NCBI GenBank assembly: GCA_002224055.1
Contig: AZLU01000175.1
Location: 25,830 to 89,829, forward strand
Length of the DNA: 64,000 nucleotides
Origin: Pezizomycotina sp. ARF18
Taxonomy: Eukaryota; Ascomycota
Direction of reading: 5' to 3'
How positions within the stretch are numbered: position 1 is the stretch's first letter; every line of letters begins with the position of its first letter. The notes beneath the pieces are model-generated. The model saw nothing but the letters and a program-made list of their open reading frames with translations, made no database searches and was not told the origin of the DNA. Of this stretch, positions 23,381 to 36,900 are shown piece by piece. The position numbers and the translations under genes are program-made.

Positions 23381-26300
23381 GCAAGTAATAGTAGTAATAA
23401 AACAGAAATAAAAGTTCTTGGCGTTCAAATAGTGCAGGAAGGTAGGAAATCTTTTTACCGCAACTGGGTGTGTTCCATTAAGTCTAACTGCTTGAGGAAG
23501 AGGAGGGCAATGGTACAAGGCAAAGGGAAGAATACTCTGCCTGTATAAGGTATGAGAGAGAGAGAGAAGAGAGAAGTATATCAGAGAGGTATACCGTGCA
23601 TAAAACGCAATAGTGTACACAGGAAAAGGTATCGCAGGTTTTCCTTTCTTTTTTTTTTTTTTTTTTTTTTTCTGCTCTCGGCTGCAACCCTTTCTTGTGG
23701 GGCAATTGGAATAAGCAGAAGGAGATAAATAGAAGGGCTACCCCCGGCGATGCAATCTGAGAGCGTATGAGAGGAATCGGAGGAGCTGACCAAACTGATA
23801 GTTTGGTTTTGACTTCTCGAAGACGGAATCAATGTGATCTATATAAATTTCGTCTCGAGCATTTATCCTCGCGAACACGGCTTTTATCAACAGAACGCCT
23901 TGCTTTCTTTTTTGGGTCGCCGACCGCCAAGTTGTGAGGAGCTATACTATTTTTGGCGATCTCGCGGCGATTGACATGAAAAAAGAAAAGAAAATTTTTA
24001 ATTTTTTTAATTTTTTTTTTTAATTTTTCAATTTTTTTTTTCTTTTTCTTTTTTTCATTTTTTCTTTTTTTTTTTCTTTCCCTGTTCGCCCCCCCCTAAT
24101 CAGGTTTACACTCTTTTTATTTTCGCGGCCGCGGTAGCCAGCCCGAGCTCGTCCCCCTTTTCCTCTCAGAAAGTTTTCCTCTCAGAAAGTTTTCCTCCCA
24201 GAAAGCCTACAAAGAATGCATTCTTAAGAATTTTCCTAGATAATTGTCCTTCCCAGCAGTAATGGGTTTATTCTCGCTTCCATTTCCATGCTCCTCTTCT
24301 CCATCGAATATCCAAACAACAAAAGAGCTTACTGTGACTCGGGACCGGACGGGAGGGAAAATGCAGCACTTCAAAGCGCTGAAATTCCCAGTGATTTTCA
24401 CCAAATATATCCTCTTTCATGCCCTTTGCATTCCGCTTTTCCACATCCAAATACGACTTCGACTGAACAAAGCCGTTCCCGGTCCGGTCCTACTCATAGG
24501 AATCCAATTGCCTAGAAATCTCTCTTGCTTGATCAGTTTAGTTGAAAACGGAAACAGCGCTGTCGTTTCGTTCAGCTTGTTGAGTTCATCTTCGCCCTTC
24601 AAGCCTTTTCCCCCTATCGAGATTAGTCCATCGGGCAACCTTTTATACTCCTTCCTCTGCAGCCATGGATAGCAGCTTTTCTGAGCATACAGCTCTTTGG
24701 TTGAGATCCAGAACGCTGAAATTGGTAATCGAACTTTGGAATCTTGTGCTCGTAAACGTAAAACCTAGACGAAATACTTCTCTAGCATCATAACCTGGAA
24801 TTTGATCTAGGACCGTACCATAGGCGCCGCCCGGTCTACCCGCCGCGGGTGTCACCTAATGCAGCAACCATGGTCAAGCCCACGCCAGGCCACGTTTCCC
24901 GGTGTTTGCCTAGTTCGCTCAGAACGTATTTAAGCGCTGTAGGCGATGGAGTGCGTCACGCCGCCCACCAAAACCGTATACACCGCCTCGCTGATGCATG
25001 TAATTAAACATTCTCTGATAGGTAGATAGCAGTAACCTCGTTCCACCTCCCTGAATGCTTCCTGTCAAGTTGACGTTCAATCCGGAATAAGGGAGCACAC
25101 TGCACGTAAGAAAACTTTCGCCTAACTATTTCCTTTCCCCCTTTCCGCTGACAATCGAAGGTAAGTGTATGTTTCTGTCGCTTCCAATGTCGCTGGGCTT
25201 GAATAAGTGCAGCATCAAAGCTTTGCTGCGCGAATAGTTCCTTTCTCCTGAGAGTTATACACCGTCAGAAGAGGTAGGTTTGTTTGCTAAAGAGAATAAC
25301 TATCATCACCTGATTCACTTGGTCAGTTACCTCACTGGTCGCCTTGCATAGCCTCGTGATGAAGTCCTTCAAATCCGTAGATATTTGAGCTCCTCCGCGT
25401 CCGCCTTGCATTTGTATCTCTCTTTTTTTTTTTTTTTTTTTTTCTCCTGAGAAGCAGTTGTTGCTTTTCCGCATATAACACGTAGTTTGTCAAGAATTCC
25501 TAGCGCCTCGCGCGTTGTAAAGGGCGGTCAGATCCTGGCCCGTGATTTGAAAGGAATAGGGCCTTCATGAATCCTTCCGAGAGAGCCCTGTCTCGACGGA
25601 GAGCCGGCGGGTAATACTTGTATAGACAAAGTCTTTGCAAAAGTATATCACAATTTGACTTATCGCGCACGCGGTGCTCCGTTTGAAGCCCTTCCGACTG
25701 TAAGTATCCACGTAATTCGATAACGACGGAAAGACCGTGCCGAATATCCACTCTGTAGCTATGTAGAATTTCTCAGTGACCCATTGCATCGCTAGCATTG
25801 GCGGATCGTCCTGAGGATGACATGTAGATCGTCATCCACGATGAAATAGAGAAGAAAGGAAGAAATCGCTGAACCTGGACCTTGAGGGTACAGTGTTTTA
25901 CCTAGATTGCTAGAGTCGTTTATATATTTAAAAAATTCGCCGCCCACTTGGGGGCCAAATGATTCTGTTCAGGACGGAATAGAAACGAGGGCGTCCTATG
26001 GGAGAATTTTTACCGCCCTGTTTTTTCAATAATAGAAACAAAAGTTGTGGTGGTTGTTCTCCTTTGGAGGTTGTTACTTGTAGCCCTGAATTTAAATCTT
26101 GACCAGCTATACTTAAGTACAATAAAATAACACGCTCATATTAGTCTGAGGAGAATGGTCGTAATATCTTAGGCTTGTGTTGAGAATTGTGAACGTCACA
26201 TCATTTCGTTCGAAGGTCACATAATGCTATCCTGGTGTTTTATTCAGGCACGAATAATGGCTCGACCGATGTGAATTTAACCTCGGGTCTTTACGCCATG

Positions 26301-26445
26301 TAGCTAGCTAGTTCTTATCTCTCATGTGGGGCGCTTACTCTCTCCTCAAAAACTCCACAAAGAAGGATTGGAACCTCGCGCGCTTCGAGAAGTTGACATC
26401 GCGGACATCTGAGTTGCAGAAGATCAACATCAAAATCCAGAGCCA
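22535..26445. other. Intergenic, low-complexity tracts, no supported gene
   Basis: Contains a (TAA)n microsatellite at about 23350-23380, a GA-rich tract near 23550, a T23 run near 23648, and a T-dominated stretch with A and C interruptions at 23995-24082. A 16-bp tandem repeat follows at 24161-24205. The first few hundred bases probably hold the 5' exon and promoter of the Est1-like gene. The open frames at 24244-24672 and 25500-25798 have no recognisable features. Confidence 0.45.
24161..24205. repeat. 16-bp tandem repeat, 2.8 units
   Basis: TCCTCTCAGAAAGTTT is repeated exactly at 24161-24176 and 24177-24192. A partial third copy, TCCTCCCAGAAAG, follows at 24193-24205. Confidence 0.85.
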
Positions 26446-27593
26446 ATGAGTATCCCAATCCTCGACCTCTCTCTTGCCTCCCGCGACCGGCCCCTCCTCC
26501 TCGCAGCTGCGTAACGCCCTATTCAACGTCGGTTTCCTGTACATCACCAATCATGGCGTTCCGGACTCTAGGATATCATCCCTGACGTCCTCATACCTCC
26601 TCTCTTCGATTTACCTCAGAGTAGTAAAGAACGTCTATCGAAGATCCATTCTCCGCATTTTTTAGGATACAGCGGTTTCGCAGAGGAAGTTACGCTGGGG
26701 AAGAAAGATGAGAGGGAGCAGTGGGATTTCGGTACTGAGTTACCTACCATAGAAGAAGAACGAAGGGATGGTGATGGAAGAGATTATAGTAAGTTGTATT
26801 GGAATTTGAGGGGGCCGAATTTGTGGCCGGGTGAGGAGGAGATTCCAGGTTTTAGGGAAGCATTGACAAAGTACGGCTATATCCTTCTTTCTAGCCTAAA
26901 TTGCACCTGTTCTGATATTGATTGATAATGAAATGGTAGATATCACGACGCACTATCGCAGCTCTCTTACGACTTTGTCCACCTCGTCGAAGAAGCATTC
27001 GGTATACCAGTGGGCACATTCGACGTCTTCTTCGGCACTAACTTCCTTCCTCTCCTTCATCTCACACAAAACCTTCCTACCACCACAACACCGCGTAAAA
27101 ATCGTCAAATACCCACAATCAGCTAGCGAATCTCAAGGCGTAGGACCGCACAAAGACTCCAGCGGCTGGCTCACCTTCCTCCTCCAACTACCCAATTCAG
27201 AAACATGCCTCGACGTCCTCTCCCCTGCCAACAAATGGATACCCGTCCCACCACTGCAGGAAGTTTAGTGGTAAACTTCGGTAACGCGTTCGAGGCAGCT
27301 ACAGAGGGAGCTGTACGCGCTACGATACACCGCGTACGGGCTCCGACGAAGGGAGTAAGATATTCGGTACCGTTTTTCATGGGGTTACCGTTAGATTTGA
27401 AGGTTAGTGGGATTAGGGTTTTATCCCGGAGGGTGTGAGGGTATGAGGAAGGAGAGGGGATGGGGTTGATGTTTTTTTGGACGAGAGGTGGGATGAGTTG
27501 GGCGAGAGCGTTTTGAGGAAGTGGGTTAGGAGCCATAAAGATGTTGCGAGGAAGTGGTATGGGGATGAGGTGGTGGAGTATTATACGCAGTAA
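26446..27593 (+). CDS. 2-oxoglutarate/Fe(II)-dependent dioxygenase, isopenicillin-N-synthase-like
   Basis: Family members hydroxylate or cyclise small molecules using Fe(II) and 2-oxoglutarate; the substrate cannot be deduced here. The start ATG 26446 gives MSIPILDLSLA, then the typical N-terminal DIOX_N pattern ALFNVGFLYITNHGVPD, HSPHFLGYSGFAEEVTLGKK and REQWDFGTELP. A 69-nt intron (donor GTACGG at 26871, acceptor GGTAG ending at 26939) joins LTK to YHDALSQLSYDFVHLVEEAF. The iron ligands are visible as the HKD of GPHKDSSGWLTFLLQ and the distal His of IHRVRAP, with the 2-oxoglutarate-binding RYSVPFF following. The C-terminus reads WVRSHKDVARKWYGDEVVEY and ends at TAA 27591-27593. Four or more single-base losses break the frame. 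It stands alone, so there is no cluster to hint at a pathway. Confidence 0.85.
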
Positions 27594-29994
27594 TAGCATA
27601 GAAAGGGAGGAGAGATTAATCAGGAAACAATTGATTGGATTTACTTTCGGAAAACTTACGATGTTTACTATGGCGAGTTACCTGTAATGTTGAGAGTTGA
27701 GCTCATGAACAATATAGAGAGTCCCCATACCTACCACAGGATCGCGAAACCCGTTACCTTTTTTTTTTTTTTTTTTCATGCCTGAATGAGACGCGATGGT
27801 AGCACATTATTCTAAAAGAGACGAGCTCTCATGCATGCAGACTATTTCCAACGAGGGCGTAAAAAGCAAAAGGCCCCCTCGTTATACAACGAGCGGCTAA
27901 GGCTGATACCGACGACCTTATTCTGGAAACTTCGAGCCCCGGGAAGTGCGTAGCGCTAACTACAGTTGCTATACCCCAAGAATCCGGAAAATGGAAATCA
28001 CACATTTGGTCTCATTATTCGAGCTTTAGCGGTATCACACACCTAGTGGTACTACACGCAAACGCTAAGTAGCTTTTACGTGAAGAGAAGCTATTCTACA
28101 GGGCTAATATAATATACATAGATAATCCTCGTTTAGAGCCAACGAAAGAGAGAATCCTGAAGCAGTATAGAAAAATTTGCAAGAGAGTAGGTGCGTCGTC
28201 ATGCAATATATATATATATACCAACCGTCCTATTCAGCGGAGAACCCTGTAGACTAGATTCAAAATGGTTTCCAGTGTTTTAAAGAGCTGATAGTGCTTA
28301 GTGCATCCTGATATACGACACTCTGGTATTTTGGTATAATCCCCTTCCTAGCTAATCGAGAGGCTGGGTAAGAGACAAGGTAAGAGGAAGCTATTCGGGA
28401 GGTGGGGGAAAGGGGTGCTTCATGACTTTTCTCGCGGAGCTGAAAATAAATCCTTGCGTACCATGCCGGTATATGAGGTAGTGGCCTAGAGGACGTTATG
28501 GTGAGATTTATATGGCGTATTATTTAGCGGAGAGCAAGAGCATATGCTACTAAAGCGATTATGGTATAGCATTAGTGAATAAAGAGACAGGCTTAGAAAA
28601 CCATCCGATACCAAAGACTTGTAGATTTCCAGGTAGGACTTGTAAAATAATGCTAAACGACTATATACTCAAGTTAACTGGATTTTTAGCTCTTGAAAGT
28701 ATTCTTTACCGTACCATACAAAATCTCTACTGCTCTCCTGATATAAGCAAGCAATCAAGCAATATAACATATCGGATAACGGCTGTATCGTAGGCAAGGA
28801 AAAGCAAACCCGTAGCTATTTTGGTAAGCGCACACAATCTAGCACGCGCGCGGTCTGTACTTTACGATCGTGTTTGATTTTCTTTAACTGATGTAAAGTG
28901 CAGCTACCCGTTATATCATGAGATATGGTCAATATTTAGGAATCTCCAATATTTTAGGCCTAAAAGAGGCGGCCAGTGTTGCTGTAACCCTGCGGTCACA
29001 CAATAGCTAGCGTTCTCAAAGACGTATAGAGTATTCCTGGGATATTTTAGAGCTCCATGCATCATATATCCGATTTTACGCACACAGGCCTGTAGGATCC
29101 AGAGAATGTGAGGCTACAGCTTGCGCTTGTAATATTTGTTCCGGTTCAGAAGGCTTAAAGATCTTATCTCAGCCTTTGCCTGCGGGCTGCAGGCTGTGAT
29201 AACACCTACAATAGCCTGAAAGACTACTCTGAGATGGGGAAGGTTAATCTATCGCTAACCCGCGGCATCGCTCAGAGCGTACGAACTTTCTGAGAGGTCA
29301 AAGAAGCGTTATATTTACAATGCCAGTAGTTGTTAATATAGCTGAAACTATCACGTTATTCTGGAAACTCGGACACTCCGCGGAAGGCTTTCTTTGTATC
29401 TATGGATTAACTGTAATTGCTCATATTCTCCGAGATTTGAAACAGAAATGCTATATTACTGATTTGAGCGAGCGGCTGTGACAAAACGTCACAAACCAGG
29501 CGCAAATACCAAATGTTTGTGACCGGATTGGAAGCGATTACTTTGGAGGCCTGAAATTGATATACTAGTATGTATATATCGCTATAAGCTTTGCTTGAAA
29601 GCAGCGCAGGCGGTAGATATATCAATCGTTATGATGCGACACATGATGATCTAATGGGAAGCGGGTCGTGCGTTGTCACGCGACATATATAAATTTGTAT
29701 TTATACCTTCAATATTGAAATTATGTCAAGTAAGATCGATATCTACTAGAAATAATACAAAAAGTCACTACGTACGTGTGCATGGAATATACGACCCGAA
29801 TATGGAGACCTACAGCATTTTCAGTGGAATGTTTGGGAACGAGGATACACAAGCATTGCTCTAGATCTATATTAGAGGATGCTGCTTTTTCGTCTAGATC
29901 CTTGAACGATTATAGTTCTTCACAACCCGTGAACTAGGTTCTACTTTGGACTCCCACCAGTAGGATCAATTCCAGATATGGTAATAATACTTAA

Positions 29995-30030
29995 AGGAGG
30001 AGAGTACGGAAAAGGAGGAGAGTACGGAAA
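29995..30030. repeat. 18-bp tandem duplication
   Basis: The unit AGGAGGAGAGTACGGAAA is repeated twice in tandem, with small edge uncertainty from the flanking A run. Confidence 0.75.
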
Positions 30031-32024
30031 AGAGAAGAGCATGCCTGACAACGGTATCCGCCATGCCCTCGAACGTGTAACTCTCCTGATTATTTTTTTT
30101 TTTTGATGAATACTCAGGAAGCGCCCCTTTGGGCTTGTTTGCTTGATTCATAAATCCAAACAAAGCGTCGCGGTGTTAAGCGCAGTGCTAAAATATAAGT
30201 GATATATAAATACTTCAAAGCGCGCGCCGTGAAAGGAAAAAACACGACTGTTTAGGGCTAAACATGCCACCGAAATACCCTGAGCGCATGGTTCTCACTC
30301 CGCGACGCATACCAGCGCCGCAATTCTGTCGCGGGGGAAAACATGTCCAGACAATTGTTATTCACAACGGCGCACAAAATATAAAAAGGGGAATATACAG
30401 TGTATGAGTATCTATGACGTAGCGCGGCATGACAAAAGGTGTATATCATTTGTTATCTAGGTTTGCGCTGACATCTGGGACATCTAGTTCGGTATTTTCG
30501 TTGGAGCTCCTAGTATCCTCTTTTAAACTTGATTTCTGCTGGGACGCGGTAACTAAAATTAGGGATTATTCCTCGCTTACTTCAACCCGAGTGCCCGAGC
30601 ACTGCGAGCCGTGAGGATAAATAGAATTTGAGATACGTAGACTCGCTCGATTGAGGCGCAAGTGAACCATGGTACTTCCACAGCCCTATAAATTCATACG
30701 ACGCCGCACCCTTAGCTAAGCACTAAAAACGACAAGTGCAGGACGAGAGCATGGTTTTTGCGATTTTCAGAATAGACACTTGTCAAACCGTATCGAGGAG
30801 CTTATTAGACCACGTCGACACAATAACATATATATATATATACTATAGCAAATTACAATTGCAATTGGTGATCTAGGAGCAGCGTGTTTAGCGCGCATTG
30901 ACAGGTAATTCCACCGCCCTGTTGTCAGTTGTCAGTATAAAACAGGGAAGAAAAAAAACGGGCTGAGAATTGAGATCTTTCCGAGCAGACGGATGTCTCC
31001 GCCGACTTTCTTCGGGAAAAGAGTTACCGAGCGAGAGAAGACGATGAAACAGGGCTGAAAGCTGGGAGGCGGCAAGCACGTGTGCTGATGTATTCCGCAA
31101 CATAAACCGGTTAACCAATCATAAGCCGTTTATGATTTGCAGAAGAGGGCAAATCCATTCCGTTAGGGATCTCGTTAGCTCTCATGAAATTATTACGAGT
31201 TATTTTTCTCTTTCTCTTCTTCTGCCTGTGTGCCCCCTTGGCCTCCGGTTTCTTACGGACTTTCCTATCCTAGTTACGACTTTTTATAACTCCTTATCAT
31301 GTTTCTCCGCACTTTTTTTTTGCCTTCGCGAAGATACCAGGCCGGTCGGTAATCAATTTGCCCCCCTATTTGTTGCATGTTCCATGTTCTGTTTTCTTCT
31401 GCCGTGTGTCGAATTGTCTAGCCTTTGAGAGAAGCGAGAGTGAAAAGTGAGTTATTAAATTTGAAATGGAAACGGAAAAAGATCCTAAAAAAACGGGGTA
31501 AAGAAAGAGAGCTAAGGGTAAAAAAGGGAATTGTGAAGCATCTTTTCCGTCATTTCTGCGATCTTACGTGCTTTTTTTTTTTTTACTCACGATCAATGGA
31601 TCAGAAACAAAACAGTCAGTATAGTAAAACAAACAAATCTACTCCTCGCTTGCTTAGACGAATAATCTAGTAATGGATTACAAACTGTAGCAAAACAAGA
31701 GTTGCAGATACAATAAGTAGAAGCAGCCAGTTATAGCTCATAGCAGCATCGCCTTTCTTCCGTTTACCCGCCTTTTCATTAAAAAAAAAAATTTTTTTTT
31801 TCATTCCAGTGTGGAAGTCGACAATTCAATTGGATACATCTTTGTCCCAGTTTTGCGCTCTAATGGTAACTAGGAGTTCCGACATACAGGGCTGCTTCCT
31901 TCTTCTCTGCCTTTTTACTACGTGACTACTTACTTCTGCCTGAGTGCATATGTATGTATGATATATACTTTTCCCGTCATATTCTCTCTTGGGCTTAATT
32001 CGATCCTCCCTTCCCCTCTCAACA

Positions 32025-32026
<2 letters not shown>

Positions 32027-32064
<38 letters not shown>
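32027..32064. repeat. T38 homopolymer
   Basis: This is the longest single-base run that I find in the window. It lies in the pyrimidine-rich tract upstream of the gene at 33312. Its true length is likely uncertain. Confidence 0.85.
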
Positions 32065-32071
<7 letters not shown>

Positions 32072-33311
32072 TACATTTTACTCCTCTTTTTATTCCCTTC
32101 CGTTCCTCCTCCTACCTTTTCCTTCTTTCCCTTCTTCTCCTTCTTTAATTATTATTTCCCAGTTACCAGATTCCACTTCCTCCTCTTTGAGTGTCTCTCT
32201 CTCTATATACTTCCTTTCGACTATCACACCTGCATAATTCTAAAAATCTCCAAAACCACTCGGGCGGTTATATAGGGAAATTAAACTTCTACCACTACTA
32301 CTTGCTTTGCTGCATCGTCGTCTCTTTCTGAATCAGATCCAATCTCGCCCTGCAGACATCCTTCTGCTCATTTATACTCTAAAATTTTGCTGCTTCTTTC
32401 TCACCCGACTGTATTGTTTTCTGACTGGTTGTTTCGGGCTTTTTCTTACTAAAATATCTGCAAATTAATTGCCTGTCCTACGCCTGAAAGCTGAAAGGGG
32501 AGGTTGGTGTGTGTGTGTGTGTGTGTGTGGGTTTGCGTGAAGAAGGAACACGGAAAAGAAAGAGGAGAAGGGAATTGCTACTATCCTACTCTTCTCCTAG
32601 CTTAATTATTCCTCCTCCATCTCTTTCCCTTATCCTGAACCGCCCAGGAGGGTGTCATCATCGTATCTTCTTTGCGAGGCGATTGAAATTTTTTTTCCTT
32701 GGATCAAATCTCTCTTAATTACTTGCCACCAGCTGGCCCCTAGCGTATCGACCCAATCAACCCTCTCCGTCCGTCCATCGCATCCTTCTTTCCTTCATCC
32801 TCCCAGTTCCTACATCTCGTCACTTTGTCTCTCGTCCGTCTATCTATCTATAGGAAACCCAGGACAGCGGTTAGCGGGTACCGAAAAAAATTTTTTTTTT
32901 TTCTTTTCTTTTCTTTTCTTTTCTTTTCTTTCTTCCCGTCTTTTTTCCAAAGGGCTGAGCTAGTTCGCTTCTAGAAGTGGCCTATTTCCTCTTATTTATT
33001 TATTTCTCACCCACCCCCTCTCACAGCCCTTAAAAATCATCCAGCCACCCACATCGTGAGAGAAGAAAAGAATCGATCATCTTTTTATTTAACAAAATCT
33101 CTCTCGTTTGGAAGGAAAAAAAAAAAAAAAAAAAATACTCTCGTTTTTTGTTTGTTTTATTATTTCTTCCATTGATATTTATTCTCCATCTGCTTGCCTG
33201 TTTTAAATAGAACACTCCAATCCTCTGCAGCACTTGATTGTGTAATTGTCTCGAGAACCTTCCCTCTTCTCCGCTTCTCCTCTTTTTTTTATTGTATTTT
33301 ATCCGTTTAGT

Positions 33312-33997
33312 ATGACCGAGGTTGTCAGCCCGAACGCAACTCTACGCCAACCATCGCACAGCATGAGCCGAAGACGTCCAGCCCTCATTCCCTTTTCCGC
33401 CTTCAACACGATAGAATCCCCCTCCGACCTCTCCTCGATCCTACCCCAGCGTCACGGTGGCACTTACATAATCCCTCCGCCACCCCTCCCCCGGAGATGA
33501 GCTACCACTCCGAAGACAAGAGGGCCTTGCAGAGGGCCTGGGGCGAAGACGACGAGGACGACGGCATGGAAGTAGACGCCGACTGGTCCGGACGCCTGGG
33601 TAACTCCAAGCGGTGGTCGTACGGCGTTAAGGATACGATCATGAACGACGAGCATTCGGAGGACGAGGACGAATTCGAAACACCCGAGGCTTATCTGCGG
33701 CAGAACCGAGATAGCGGTATCCAGATGACCTTTTCACTTGGGTAGGCCTTAACAAAAGTTTCCTTTTTCCTTTTTTTGAATTCTATTTATATGAAATTTC
33801 GCGGAGAAGGATCAGAGTTGCTGACAAGGGTGTCTTATATAGGTCAATTCACCACATGATTTTTCTGAGTCCCATCTGGTGCAGGCACCCCGAAGAGGGA
33901 TGCGAAAGAATCGCCACCCCTTTCGCCAATGTCTGGGAGCAGCCAGAATGACCTCAACATCCAGATCCGGCGTCTGGAAGAAGCAACCAACTCCTAA
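33312..33997 (+). CDS. Small acidic, Ser/Pro-rich fungal protein of unknown function
   Basis: The start ATG 33312 gives MTEVVSPNATLRQPSHSMSR, then FSAFNTIESPSDLSSILPQR and a poly-Pro stretch. One frame over follows EMSYHSEDKRALQRAWGEDD and an acidic, Asp/Glu-rich part (NDEHSEDEDEFETPEAYLRQ) ending DSGIQMTFSLG. A donor at 33742 (GGTAGG) and an acceptor TGGTGCAG ending at 33884 define a probable intron. The following exon reads best as TPKRDAKESPPLSPMSGSSQ and NDLNIQIRRLEEATNS with TAA at 33995-33997. Without a missing base, the alternative frame gives HPEEGCERIATPFANVWEQP and an earlier stop. The protein looks largely disordered with possible phosphorylation sites (SPxxSP). I do not recognise it. 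The long pyrimidine-rich leader suggests a regulated gene. Confidence 0.65.
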
Positions 33998-36900
33998 GAA
34001 ATTTGTAGAAAATATGACAAAATAACTTCCGTTGGTCCAGCTGAAACATCTTCTGCGTCCATCTCGACTTCGATACCATTGCATAGAGATGTTAGTGGAA
34101 GAGTTTCATATTGTTCCAACGCAACCGCTTAATGATCACGAACAACAAAACATACGACGTTACGATTTCCAAAATAATCAAAAATTCAACATTTCAAATA
34201 AATAAAAAAAAAATCTTTCACAAAAATCCGGAGTTAGGAAAAAATACCATTCTTATTCTTTCTGCTTAGGGACTTTCCTTTTTCCTTTTTTTTTCCTTTT
34301 TTCCTTTTCTTTTCTCTTAAATTTCATATGAAGGACAAAAAACCTTGTACTCTATGACCGACCATGACCCTCTTTGACCTTCCCTGGAGTTTTTCTTTTA
34401 TCTAATTTTCTTTGCCCTAATGACCCACTGGCTTTCTTCCTTTCTCTCTCGACAAAAATACCCGACATATAAATGACCTAACGTAAACCTAACATAATGT
34501 GGATTTGGATCCGACCGGCTTTTCCTTTCTCTAACGAAATATACCATCGTTTGTGCGCCTTTTATTATGTCAGCTACTTCTCATTTCTTTTTTTCTTTTC
34601 TTTCCGTTCATACCCACAATATTTCCTAGCTGTACTTTTACTACTGGGGGTGTTCATTTTCTCTTTTGGCTTCTGATTTTTCGAATCAATATCGAGAAAC
34701 GAAGGCTTTTATAGCCTTTTGGTTTATGATATTTTTGCTATCCTTTTCCTTCTCCATTAATGACGAATCTTCTACCCTCTTTGTGCTTTTTAACTCTAAT
34801 GACCATATTGATTTTTTGTGTTTTCGATAATTCACGTGTAATTATATCACTTTTATTTTACGAGACGAAAACAAATGGAAAGCGATAATTCTTCCTAAAA
34901 CAATACTTATACATTTGTGCAGCAACTGAGCATCGATGTTAAGTACTTGATTTTCAACAGTATACATGTGAATGCTCTTATTTTAAATTTTGTAAACGAC
35001 GAAAATCAACATGGCCATTTAAATGACATTGATCGTGAATAGCATTACATAGCTTCTTCGATATAGTTACACGAAGGCGAGATTTTTGAATAAACCCTAT
35101 CGCCGGCCTCCGACTTGTGAAATTTTCCTAATATCTACAAACCTCCCAACAACAATGAAAGTGAATATCACACTGTACTAATTTTTCTCATACATTTTAA
35201 ACACTCTGAGATTAGTATGTATGCTCAATATATCCGATGAGGTTTCTGTCGATATTGATTGATACGTTTGAGTTGGGTGAACGACGCAACGTATCGCGGT
35301 GCGCAGTGGTCAATGAGATCTCTATCCTATATACTTCCGAATCGTACAATACAAATATGCGCGCGGGGAGGTTTGAGAAAGTGTATTAAAGAATATGGAC
35401 GGTTGTTGTTCTGGATAACCGTTCGCTTACAATGGAAGAAACATGCACCACCTTTGTAACATTGCAGTTCATGGGAAGCGCGGAATCCTCGTTAGGTCGC
35501 TCGCGGTCATGGATTACTTGAAGTATATATAGGCGACGATTTTAAAAATTGGTTTTATCGAGCTTTTTGAAACTTCCTCGTTTTTGAAAAATACTGGTCG
35601 TTAAGTAATATCTCGCCCGTGAATGCGAATATCCACGTATCTTTTGCTATTACGTTTACCTTTTGGCATCTAGTTGAATAAGAGTGTGTACTTTTATCGA
35701 TGGCCGGCTTAAGGAAGATTCCATCACGGGTGATAATTTAAGAGATGATATTGAGTGATTTCATAGCGAAGGACATAACTAATCAAACTATGGATCGTTG
35801 CCTCGGCTTCTTCTATTTGTTTATAATGCCAGACCGCCAGTTTCTGGGAAGATATCTGTAAATCACGGTTATCGTCTTTTGTTTTCTTTAGTTGAAGGGT
35901 TTTGAAGGGATCTACCATTATATCTGAGGGGCATTAATAGTAAATGTAGACCTTAGCATCTTTTCCCAGGCATTTTAACGCCTTTTTTGGGGTACATGAA
36001 TGTATAGCTCGCTGTATGTTCCCAGTAACCTTAAGGTTATGTTTTTAGCGCTTCTACTACTTGAAAGGGTCAATGTATAATGATATAATACATTCCTGGT
36101 CTCATTTTTTAACAACATTTAGCTTCGATGAGAGGCTAGTTAAGCGGTACTCTATTCGTAGATACATAATACATGTCCGCCGGTGGTGATAGATATTATT
36201 TCGAGCGCGAAATAGATGTTTATGAAAGGGAACCAATTTTTGGTTAATGAATAGCACTATGTAATTCTGGTTTGTATGAAGAAGTGGAGAAAACTGGTAT
36301 AGATCGTTCGACGTGCGTTGCTGGATACCATTTGATTCGCTAAGATTTATCTCGCGAACGGTGGTTGATAGTAAACATCTAGAATGGAGCTGTTTCTCCC
36401 TGGTCCTTTAGAGGAGTACAATATTGTTGTGTATATGCGTCTTCATGACTGTGATGTGCTGCACAGCTTTTAATGAAACGTCACCTCTCGTATTTTTGAT
36501 AGAAGCCCATTAAATGATGAAGCAAATACTCGACGATATCTGGCTTTGTGTTAAAATATGGCATGGAACTATCGTTCCTGGAAGATTGACAGCAGGAAGT
36601 GTGTATTGACTCCTATGCCATAATTCCCTTCTTCTCCTTTCTGCCTTCCTTCTTTTCTTTCCTTCTTTTTTGTTATATGGATGTCGTACTTTACAAGGCG
36701 TGTGTGTTGTGCGTGCCCGTACTAAAAATCTATGTGTATCCTTCTTTTTCCTGATGGGTCTTGATAATATGACTTTAGCTGTATGATGAAATCAAATATT
36801 CCTTTTGATATAGGATACGTGTACTTCATCGAGATCTGAATAAAGGCCCCCCGAACGAGGGAGCCAGCCGCCAATTATCGAGCTGCTGGGGACGGTTTGA

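Larger units (their letters stand above)
27594..33311. other. Gene-free AT-rich block and long pyrimidine-rich tract
   Basis: From 27.6 to about 31.1 kb I see no gene, only AT-rich sequence with many TATA-like runs and short open frames, consistent with decayed repeats. From about 31.2 to 33.3 kb the plus strand becomes strongly T/C-rich, with a T38 run (32027-32064), a GT repeat (about 32507-32528), TTTTC repeats (about 32902-32931) and TCTATCTA runs. This second part probably holds the promoter and 5' leader of the gene that starts at 33312. Confidence 0.5.

Noticed and set aside
24244-24672. Plus-strand frame of 142 codons.
   Set aside because: Low-complexity Ser/Pro/Leu composition in a T/C-rich tract, no domain, and no splice structure.
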